A stretch of 6,601 bases of DNA from Myxococcales bacterium (GTDB lineage: Bacteria; Myxococcota_C; UBA6777): contig JALTMC010000202.1 of NCBI GenBank assembly GCA_027005175.1, positions 1 through 6,601 on the forward strand. Direction: 5' to 3'. A model generated the notes under the pieces. That model was not told the DNA's origin. It saw nothing but the letters and a program-made list of their open reading frames with translations, and ran no database searches. Below, piece by piece: positions 1 to 5,385 of this stretch. A program made the position numbers and the translations under genes. Numbering within the stretch: the first letter of the stretch is position 1; every line of letters begins with the position of its first letter.

Positions 1-1
1 G

Positions 2-205
2 ACTATATCATGTTGCCTCGCAGACCCGTACTTTAGTGCGGGGCGTCATATCGGCGGCGCAGGCCAACACGGAACCATCGCTCAAAGTCTCGTTGTAGCC
101 TTAAGTTCGAAGCGCAAAAAAGAAGAATCTACGGCGATGTCGCGTAAATCCCCTCCTAGAATCTACGGCAAAGTAGATTGTAGAATCTACGGCAAAGTAG
201 ATTGA
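2..205 (+). CDS. Possible 3' end of an unidentified gene (partial, left edge)
   Basis: A reading frame is open from the left edge to a TGA at 203-205, 67 codons without a stop. It contains the stretch GGAGQHGTIAQSLVVALSS (about residues 18-36), followed by a basic tail. I do not recognise the family. The last codons lie inside a 24-bp tandem repeat, so the predicted C-terminus would end in a doubled RIYGKVD motif. The stop lies 25 bases from the stop of the convergent histidine kinase, a plausible gene-end arrangement. Against it, an open frame of this length can occur by chance, and another plus frame is also open from the edge to a TAG at 96-98. If the gene is real, its true end may lie in either frame. 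Confidence 0.3.
   Translation, partial: TISCCLADPYFSAGRHIGGAGQHGTIAQSLVVALSSKRKKEESTAMSRKSPPRIYGKVDCRIYGKVD
25..42. repeat. Short inverted repeat (hairpin)
   Basis: CCCGTAC and GTGCGGG flank a TTTA loop and can form a 7-bp stem with one G-U pair. No T-tract follows, so it is not a standard intrinsic terminator. It may simply lie within the partial coding frame at the left edge. Confidence 0.3.
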
Positions 206-214
206 GGAGGGGAT
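116..214 (-). terminator. Candidate 3'-end structure or terminator of the histidine kinase gene
   Basis: Read on the minus strand, the gene stop at 231 is followed by the 10-bp stem enclosing two 7-bp hairpins, then by a pyrimidine-rich run ending in six T residues (complement of 116-127). The T run is about 20 bases beyond the outer stem rather than directly next to it, so this is not a textbook intrinsic terminator. Confidence 0.3.
124..214. repeat. Nested hairpin block built on a 24-bp tandem repeat
   Basis: Two perfect 24-bp units lie at 157-180 and 181-204. Each contains the inverted repeat AATCTAC / GTAGATT around a GGCAAA loop (160-179 and 184-203). The junction between units can form an alternative hairpin (173-190, loop GTAG). 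A third, partial copy (AGAATCTACGGC) is at 124-135. A 10-bp outer inverted repeat, ATCCCCTCCT (148-157) with AGGAGGGGAT (205-214), encloses the tandem pair. The whole can therefore fold as a stem carrying two arms. It sits just past the histidine kinase stop. In that gene's transcript a T-rich stretch (complement of 116-127) follows, so it could act as a terminator or an mRNA 3'-end stabiliser. The structure is seen directly; the function is inferred. Confidence 0.75.
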
Positions 215-230
215 GAGATGCGAGAGGATG

Positions 231-1181
231 TCAAAAAGGGATGGATACGGTAAAGCAGGAGCCTTTCCCGGGCGTGGATTCTACTTTGATTTTTCCTTTG
301 TGAAGTTCAATAATTTCTTGAGAGATTGCGAGACCCAGGCCTGTGCCATTGCGAGAAGACTTGGTGGTAAAGAACGGTTCAAAGATACGTTGTTGTTGTT
401 CGGTGGAGATCCCACAACCATTGTCAAAGAAGCGGATTTGGAGAAATGCATCTTCGACTTGAACGACAACGCGTAGCTGAGGAGAGAACTCTCCTCCCTC
501 CATTTCAATTCGCTTGCTTATAGACTGACAAGCATTCACAGCCAGGTTCATAAAGACTTGGTTGAGTTGAAAATGCCAGCCCTCCAATTTGGGATTATCC
601 ATGACTTCACAGACGAAAGAGATCGCAGGGTACGTAGGTTGAACCAGAGATAGTGTTTTCTGTAAACCAGCGGCTATCGAATCATGACAAAGCGCCGGTT
701 GATCCTGACGAGTAAACATTTGTACGTTTTGGACGATCTCTTGAATCCGCTCCACACCATCGAGCACAGTTTCGACGCTAGAAAGCATAGGAGTTAATTT
801 TTCGATCAACAAACTATTAAACTCACTCGCCTCACCTTCTCCAGCAAGCTCCAGCAAGAAAGCATGAAACTGTTCGATCCGACGACGTAGGTTGAGAGCA
901 CCGTTGTGTGCAAAGCTTGCCGGGTTATTAATTTCGTGAGCCAGCCCGGCCAAAAGTAGACCGAGGTTCGCCATTTTTTCAGTTTGAACGAATTCTACAG
1001 AATCTTCTGGATCTTCTGCAGGAACTTTTGATACCAGAGGTTGAGTTAACGCTGCAAAGTTACCTGTGTATTCTTTCATGGGCACCATATTTGCTAAATA
1101 CTCCGAGCAAAGGACCAATCCCGACCATAAAAATAAGTAAAGCATAAAAACAAAGAAGCGATCAAATTCAATAAGAGCCAC
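231..1181 (-). CDS. Sensor histidine kinase, catalytic core with short N-terminus
   Basis: Two-component sensor kinase that autophosphorylates a histidine using ATP and passes the phosphate to a response regulator, which is not in the window. In 316-residue numbering, the HisKA H-box is [11 protein letters not shown] with phosphoacceptor H82. The ATPase domain shows the N-box around N212 and N216, the G1 box DNGCGIS (253-259), the F-box FEPFFTT (267-273) and the G2 box GTGLGLAI (279-286), so the core looks complete and active. Residues 9-24 are hydrophobic and could be a single membrane anchor; no sensory domain is recognisable. The longest form starts at a GTG (1179-1181) without an obvious ribosome site. 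An ATG at 1086-1088 with GGAG 12 bases upstream would give a soluble 285-residue kinase, and an ATG at 1077-1079 is a further alternative. Family assignment is firm; signal and partner are unknown. Confidence 0.93.
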   Translation of the reverse strand: MALIEFDRFFVFMLYLFLWSGLVLCSEYLANMVPMKEYTGNFAALTQPLVSKVPAEDPEDSVEFVQTEKMANLGLLLAGLAHEINNPASFAHNGALNLRRRIEQFHAFLLELAGEGEASEFNSLLIEKLTPMLSSVETVLDGVERIQEIVQNVQMFTRQDQPALCHDSIAAGLQKTLSLVQPTYPAISFVCEVMDNPKLEGWHFQLNQVFMNLAVNACQSISKRIEMEGGEFSPQLRVVVQVEDAFLQIRFFDNGCGISTEQQQRIFEPFFTTKSSRNGTGLGLAISQEIIELHKGKIKVESTPGKGSCFTVSIPF

Positions 1182-1226
1182 TCGTGAGTGAGAGAATGTG
1201 TTATAAACCCACTCCAGTCTCTGTGG

Positions 1227-1255
1227 ACTCTATATCTTTGAACACAATCTGTCAA
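1227..1255 (-). promoter_or_regulatory. Sigma70-type promoter for the histidine kinase gene
   Basis: On the minus strand a perfect -35 TTGACA (1250-1255) is separated by 17 bases from a -10-like TAGAGT (1227-1232, four of six consensus positions). Transcription would start near 1220, about 40 bases before the GTG start at 1181. This fits an origin inside the divergent intergenic region and argues against any gene start further upstream. Confidence 0.5.
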
Positions 1256-1341
1256 TTCGCGAACCTCATGTAGAGAAAATATCTGACATAATTTTAGAGA
1301 GAAAAGCGACACATTGCAGTTTTAATAACGATTGTATTTTC

Positions 1342-1370
1342 TTGCGCAAAGCCCTAGAAATAGATAGGAT
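1342..1370 (+). promoter_or_regulatory. Candidate sigma70 promoter for murG-mraY
   Basis: TTGCGC (1342-1347) and TAGGAT (1365-1370) are separated by exactly 17 bases, each matching four of six consensus positions. Transcription would begin near 1377, leaving a leader of roughly 190 bases before the preferred murG start at 1570. Confidence 0.35.
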
Positions 1371-1373
1371 GGG

Positions 1374-1406
1374 AGAGTCAGACGGGTCTCAATATAAGAC
1401 TCTTTT
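1374..1406 (+). promoter_or_regulatory. Inverted repeat followed by TTTT in the murG leader
   Basis: AGAGTC (1374-1379) pairs with GACTCT (1398-1403) across an 18-base loop and runs into TTTT (1403-1406). A smaller AGAC/GTCT pair (1380-1383 and 1386-1389) lies inside it. It could be a weak attenuator just after the candidate promoter, but a 6-bp stem with a long loop is marginal. Confidence 0.2.
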
Positions 1407-1555
1407 GCCTTTGTCCGTTTCACTTGAATAATTCTTTCCCATGAGAATTTGTTCTACAACAAGCAGAGAGAACCTATCAATTGCATTCATCAAGAGGCTC
1501 CTTGCGTTGGGAAGAGGAAGCCTCGCGATCTTTCACAGAGTGAAAGAGACAAGAC

Positions 1556-1560
1556 AGGAG
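1556..1560 (+). promoter_or_regulatory. murG: Ribosome binding site that sets the murG start
   Basis: AGGAG lies 9 bases before the ATG at 1570. The in-frame upstream ATG at 1441 is preceded only by a pyrimidine-rich stretch. This is the main reason for choosing the 765-residue form. Confidence 0.7.
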
Positions 1561-1569
1561 AATACGCAT

Positions 1570-3867
1570 ATGGGTGCGGAAGGTCAGCAGAAAGCAAAAG
1601 CGGAAGGCCAGCACAGCTCAGAAGTGCAGGGAAGGCCTGAGGTCGAGCGAGTCAAAGAAGAGAGTCAAGTGGCCTCCAATCAACCGGAAGCCGCGATGGC
1701 TCCCAAGCATCAAGCCGCCTCGAATCAATCCGGCGTAAAAATGGTTTCCAGGCAGAGTCCGGTCGTGTCAGAGGATACGGTCTCTCAAGGAGGTCAACAG
1801 ACGATGGGCACGAGGAGTGAGCAAAGCTCTGCAACGTCCGAGGCTGGAAAGTCTGAGCATCGCTATTTGCTTACGGGGGGTGGTACAGGAGGGCATGTAT
1901 ACCCGGCCATCGCCATTGCAGACGAGTTGCGGCGTCGAGAACCTGATGCGGCCTTTTTGTACGTTGGCGTGAAGGGGAAAGCAGAAGAGCAGATCGTCGA
2001 GAAGCGGGGCTATCCACTGGTCTTTGTCAAAAGCCGTGGTTGGCCGGGAGCACGTCCGGGCTTGGCCTTGCTGCGGTTTGTATTTTCTCTCTCCATTGGC
2101 ATCCTACAAGCGATACGCTTTTTACGAAGCTTCCAACCCACAGTGATCATCGCAACAGGTGGCTATGTCTCCGCCCCTATCATGCTCGCCTGGATCCTAC
2201 TCAAACGCCTGAAGCTGACCGAGGCCCGCGCCTTTGTGCACGAGCAAAATCTGGTTCCAGGCCGACTTAATCGTCTGGTGGGACGACTGGCAGACCGGGT
2301 GGGGGTGAGCTTTGAGGAGACCTGTCGATACCTTGGCAACGCAGAGTGGCTGGGTTATCCTGCTCGAAAAGAAGTGGGCCAGGGAGAGCGTCAAGAAGCC
2401 CGCACCAAGCTCGGACTGCCGACCGAAGCCAAAGTGATTCTGGCCTTTGGTGGGAGCCAGGGAGCACGCTCCCTCAACCGTGCTGTGGTGGATGCTTTGC
2501 CCAGCTTGCTGAAGCAGCCCAATGTTCATGTGATCCATGGCGTAGGACGGTTCAAAGGTGGCTCTTACAATGCAGAGGCCGACACCCAGCAACGCCTGAA
2601 CAAACTCTCACTCACAGCAGAGCAGAAGAAGCGATACCAGTGGGAGTCTTACCTTGATCCCATTGACCACTATTATGCAGCCGCCGATATCGCGGTATGC
2701 CGAGCAGGAGCAGGAACAATCACAGAGCTTGCGCTGTGTGGAATACCAGCAGTGCTCATCCCCAAAGCCAATCTGCCTGGGGATCACCAGGTTCGGAATG
2801 CCCGAGCCATGGAAAAACAAGAAGCCATTGCTCTGGTTTATGAACAAACGGTTCAATCGGAGTCCGGTCTTCTTGAGATGGTGGAGGGCGAAGTGTTGGC
2901 AGAAGCAGTGCTGAGCCTACTCAAAGAGGAGAACGTCCGGGAGAAGCACAGTGCCGACTTGAAAACAATGGCTGACCCCGACGCCACGGAACGTATCACA
3001 GATCGGATTCAAATGATGGCTCGGGGCGAGCTACCTCCCCTCCAGCGGCCGGCTTCGGCGAGTGAGTATCATCGTCCGGAACTGTCCGATATGTCGGGTG
3101 GAGCGCTTGTCAACTACATCACTCGAAATGGATTGGAAGATCTGACGATAGATGAGCGTGACTACCTGGCCTACCGCACCGACAGCTATCTGGCACAACC
3201 GGCCTGGCAAAGCCGAAACATCGGTGTCAAGTTGGTGGGTCTTCTGCGTTTGCTCGACCGTCTCGACCTGATCCTATACATCCTCCAGGACAAGACCCCC
3301 GCGCCTCGATGGCACAGGATGTTGGGGGGAGATTATCTACAAGTTGGATTCATTCGACGCAATGCAATGCAAACACTCATTCAGCTCGACTTCTGGAACC
3401 CCAAAGTCAGACAGGCTCTTCTCGATGGATTGGCCGACCCCTATTTTGAGGTATGTACACGCGCTGCCGATGCTGTCATTCATTTTGCGGACTCCATCGG
3501 GAGTGATAAGGCATTCCTGCAAGCTCTTGACCAAATGTCGAAAGACAGCGCCTTTGAGGTGAGCAGCAAAGCATTCCTTGCGCTCGGTCATATCGACGAT
3601 AGAGAGAGCACCTACGAGCGAATGAAGGAAGATTTTCAACATCCAAACTGGCGTTTGCGCTCCGGTTTGCTAGAGAGTATTCAGACTCTGGTACAACGCG
3701 GTATTATTGGAGCAGGGCGAGTACAGAACGATCTGGATCAGTTCTTGTTGACAAGTACTGGATTCACTCCTCACTTTGCCTTGCGTGAGCGGATGCAAAT
3801 CCTTTCACAGTCCTTACAAAAAGCAAAAGAAGACTCCCCAAAGCCCACTGACACAAGCAAATCATAG
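1570..3867 (+). CDS. murG: MurG glycosyltransferase with disordered N-tail and C-terminal HEAT-like domain
   Basis: UDP-GlcNAc:lipid I GlcNAc transferase, making lipid II on the inner face of the cytoplasmic membrane. Residues 1-96 are a polar, Gln/Ser/Glu-rich tail, probably disordered. Residues 98-486 are a full GT-B MurG: the glycine loop GGGTGGHVYPA (103-113, catalytic-site H109), ATGGYVS (195-201), HEQN (224-227), FGGSQGARSLN (293-303), the UDP-GlcNAc-binding RAGAGTITEL (378-387, E386), GDHQ (404-407) and the terminal PDATERI (470-476), which matches the end of E. coli MurG. Residues about 509-752 are extra helices that look like HEAT repeats, for example those starting near PKVRQALLDGLADPYFEV and AFEVSSKAFLALGHIDD. 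Usual MurG length is about 355-400 residues, so this 765-residue protein is roughly doubled. An ATG at 1441 would add 43 residues without a ribosome site. mraY follows after 9 bases, so the two are surely cotranscribed. MurG identity is near certain; the HEAT call is by pattern only. Confidence 0.95.
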   Translation: MGAEGQQKAKAEGQHSSEVQGRPEVERVKEESQVASNQPEAAMAPKHQAASNQSGVKMVSRQSPVVSEDTVSQGGQQTMGTRSEQSSATSEAGKSEHRYLLTGGGTGGHVYPAIAIADELRRREPDAAFLYVGVKGKAEEQIVEKRGYPLVFVKSRGWPGARPGLALLRFVFSLSIGILQAIRFLRSFQPTVIIATGGYVSAPIMLAWILLKRLKLTEARAFVHEQNLVPGRLNRLVGRLADRVGVSFEETCRYLGNAEWLGYPARKEVGQGERQEARTKLGLPTEAKVILAFGGSQGARSLNRAVVDALPSLLKQPNVHVIHGVGRFKGGSYNAEADTQQRLNKLSLTAEQKKRYQWESYLDPIDHYYAAADIAVCRAGAGTITELALCGIPAVLIPKANLPGDHQVRNARAMEKQEAIALVYEQTVQSESGLLEMVEGEVLAEAVLSLLKEENVREKHSADLKTMADPDATERITDRIQMMARGELPPLQRPASASEYHRPELSDMSGGALVNYITRNGLEDLTIDERDYLAYRTDSYLAQPAWQSRNIGVKLVGLLRLLDRLDLILYILQDKTPAPRWHRMLGGDYLQVGFIRRNAMQTLIQLDFWNPKVRQALLDGLADPYFEVCTRAADAVIHFADSIGSDKAFLQALDQMSKDSAFEVSSKAFLALGHIDDRESTYERMKEDFQHPNWRLRSGLLESIQTLVQRGIIGAGRVQNDLDQFLLTSTGFTPHFALRERMQILSQSLQKAKEDSPKPTDTSKS
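3094..3825 (+). other. C-terminal HEAT-like helical-repeat domain of MurG
   Basis: After the normal MurG C-terminus the protein continues for about 280 residues. The region contains repeated amphipathic helix pairs with HEAT-style features: an Asp-Pro or Asn-Pro turn, then Val-Arg or similar, then an Ala/Leu-rich helix, as in NPKVRQALLDGLADPYFEV followed by CTRAADAVIHFADSIG. HEAT repeats usually bind proteins, so a scaffold role bringing MurG to MraY or the divisome or elongasome is plausible but inferred. The tail ends in a Lys/Ser/Pro-rich stretch. Confidence 0.6.
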
Positions 3868-3876
3868 GCAACCACT

Positions 3877-5244
3877 ATGCTCTATCACCTCAGCGAGTAT
3901 CTCGCACAATACTCTTCTGCCGCGAGACTCTCTCGATATATAACCTTCCGTACGATCATGGCCATGGTGACAGCGTTTTTATTTGCGCTGTTCATCGGAC
4001 GCCCTCTGATCAATTGGTTGTATCGCAAAAAGATCCGCGATGTGGTTCGTGATTATTCTGAGATGTCAACAGGTAGCAAGCGTGGAACTCCCACAATGGG
4101 TGGGCTCTTGATCATCGCAGCCTTGTTCTTCTCCATTGGATTGTGGGGAAATTTCAACAGTTCCTACACTTACTATCTGATCTTTGCCACTGTATGGTTT
4201 GCCCTACTCGGTGCCATCGACGACTACCACAAGATCCGCTACCAAGACAGCGACAAAGGACTCTCTCGTGGGGCCAAATATCTACTTCAAATTGGTTTTG
4301 GCCTGATCTTTGGCATCTTGTTTTTGTTGCCCTCCACGACACCTCTCCCCCACCCTGGTCAAACCTCAACTTGCCGGACACAATGGCCCAAGCAGTGTCG
4401 TTCATCGTGCCGGGTCGATGCCGACTGTATGCGTCGCTCTTGTGGGATGTCTAACGCGGTTTGCCATGAGGGTCGATGCCATGCTCCTGCTTGCTTAAAC
4501 AAACAAACCAAGCAGCCTCTCGCTTGCCGTACCAACGACACCTGTACTGCCGCTTGTGGGGCTCAAGCCACATGTTACCAGCCCTGGCGCTTTCAAGCAT
4601 CAACCCTCGAAAATATCCCCTTCCGCCCCAGCCAACTCTACCTACCTTTTTTCAAATACCCGATCATCGACCTGTCCTGGCTGTATATTTTTGTGATCAT
4701 CATGTTCATTATCTACGCAGCCAATGCTGTCAACTTTGCCGATGGTTTAGACGGTTTGGCCACCGTCCCCTCTCTCTTCTCCTTTGTTGTATTTGGTATC
4801 TATGCGTATATCTTCGGCAACGCCATTCTTTCGCGGTATTTGTGGTTTCCGATGCTCCCAGGGGCAGGCGAAGCCACTGTCTACTGTGGTGCTGTCATTG
4901 GAGCCCTGGTTGGATTCTTATGGTACAACGCCTACCCTGCAGAGGTCTTTATGGGAGACACCGGCTCCATGGCACTCGGTGGAACCCTGGGCACCCTGAT
5001 GATCCTACTCAAACAAGAGTTCCTGTTCTTTCTCCTGGGTGGTATCTTTCTCGCAGAGATCCTCTCGGTGATGATACAGGACTGGCTCGGGATCCAGGTG
5101 CTCGGTCGTCGAATCCTCTACCGGGCACCAATCCATCACACCTTTCAACATCGCGGTATGGCTGAAACAAAGATCGTTGTTCGCTTCTGGATTGTCTCTG
5201 GTATCCTCGCCCTCCTCGCCCTCGCCGCCCTCAAAGTAAGATAG
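3877..5244 (+). CDS. mraY: MraY, phospho-MurNAc-pentapeptide transferase, with a Cys-rich periplasmic insertion
   Basis: Transfers phospho-MurNAc-pentapeptide from UDP to undecaprenyl phosphate, giving lipid I in the cytoplasmic membrane. The sequence aligns end to end with E. coli MraY: TFRTIMAM near TM1, KRGTPTMGG (68-76), the catalytic pair D115-D116 in GAIDDYHK, NAVNFADGLDGLA (283-295), FMGDTGS with D361, and the closing VVRFWIVS...LKVR. Length is 455 against about 360, owing to an insertion at roughly 154-246 in the loop between TM4 and TM5, which is periplasmic in known MraY structures. The insertion holds 12 cysteines. The usual HHH motif reads H420-H421-T422. The ATG lies 9 bases after the murG stop with only a weak AGG before it, suggesting translational coupling. 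Both flanks share one frame, so the insertion is not a frameshift artefact. Identity is near certain. Confidence 0.96.
   Translation: MLYHLSEYLAQYSSAARLSRYITFRTIMAMVTAFLFALFIGRPLINWLYRKKIRDVVRDYSEMSTGSKRGTPTMGGLLIIAALFFSIGLWGNFNSSYTYYLIFATVWFALLGAIDDYHKIRYQDSDKGLSRGAKYLLQIGFGLIFGILFLLPSTTPLPHPGQTSTCRTQWPKQCRSSCRVDADCMRRSCGMSNAVCHEGRCHAPACLNKQTKQPLACRTNDTCTAACGAQATCYQPWRFQASTLENIPFRPSQLYLPFFKYPIIDLSWLYIFVIIMFIIYAANAVNFADGLDGLATVPSLFSFVVFGIYAYIFGNAILSRYLWFPMLPGAGEATVYCGAVIGALVGFLWYNAYPAEVFMGDTGSMALGGTLGTLMILLKQEFLFFLLGGIFLAEILSVMIQDWLGIQVLGRRILYRAPIHHTFQHRGMAETKIVVRFWIVSGILALLALAALKVR
4336..4614 (+). other. Cysteine-rich insertion domain inside MraY
   Basis: About 90 residues between TM4 (ending near residue 152) and the conserved YLPFFK before TM5 hold 12 cysteines between residues 166 and 233. 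The spacing is C-x7-C-x3-C-x5-C-x4-C-x6-C-x4-C-x4-C-x10-C-x5-C-x3-C-x5-C. Two related halves are visible: CRVDADC...SCG...AVC (178-196) and CRTNDTC...ACG...ATC (217-233). The location would face the oxidising periplasm, so disulfides are likely. Similar C-x2-D-A-D-C modules occur in secreted proteins of myxobacteria; this likeness is from memory of pattern, not a search. Confidence 0.8.
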
Positions 5245-5261
5245 CTCACAGCAACAACATG

Positions 5262-5286
5262 ATATGGGGAACGGTCTTCATATTTC
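5262..5286 (+). terminator. Weak candidate terminator hairpin after mraY
   Basis: ATATGGGGA (5262-5270) pairs with TCTTCATAT (5275-5283) around an ACGG tetraloop, a 9-bp stem with two G-U pairs in the plus-strand transcript only. It starts 17 bases after the mraY stop. The downstream tract is merely TTCC, so termination would be weak. No better terminator is seen in the 141-base gap before the convergent gene. Confidence 0.3.
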
Positions 5287-5385
5287 CTACGGAGGCCTTA
5301 CTCAACAGTGGTATTTTGACTAGCAATGGTGAACACAACCAACCTGGTCGTCAATTCTAGCAGAGATTTGCTGAAGGAGCAGAAA

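Larger units (their letters stand above)
1182..1569. other. Divergent intergenic region between the kinase gene and murG
   Basis: This stretch of about 390 bases holds no gene I can support. It contains the minus-strand promoter (1227-1255), a candidate plus-strand promoter (1342-1370), an inverted repeat (1374-1406) and the murG ribosome binding site (1556-1560). An in-frame ATG at 1441 would extend MurG by 43 residues but has no Shine-Dalgarno sequence. If that start is not used, 1441-1569 is murG leader. Confidence 0.6.

Noticed and set aside
157-204. CRISPR array
   Set aside because: The two 24-bp copies are directly adjacent with no spacer, and no cas gene is present.
213-476. Plus-strand 87-residue frame opposite the kinase gene
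   Set aside because: It is antisense to the conserved ATPase domain, has no known motif, and its GGAGG-like upstream sequence belongs to the inverted repeat arm.
1094-1312. Minus-strand 72-residue frame overlapping the kinase start
   Set aside because: Its start lies upstream of the best promoter, it has no clear ribosome site or known motif, and it overlaps the kinase N-terminus. A frameshift link is noted as a possibility only.
1441-1569. N-terminal 43-residue extension of MurG from ATG 1441
   Set aside because: No ribosome site precedes 1441, while ATG 1570 has AGGAG at 9 bases. The extension has no recognisable feature.
4412-4480. 11-base direct repeat GGGTCGATGCC inside the MraY insertion
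   Set aside because: The copies are in different reading frames and have no extended similarity, so chance or codon bias is enough to explain them.
4476-5165. Plus-strand 229-residue frame overlapping mraY
   Set aside because: It is a shadow in another frame. The MraY frame carries the catalytic motifs on both sides.
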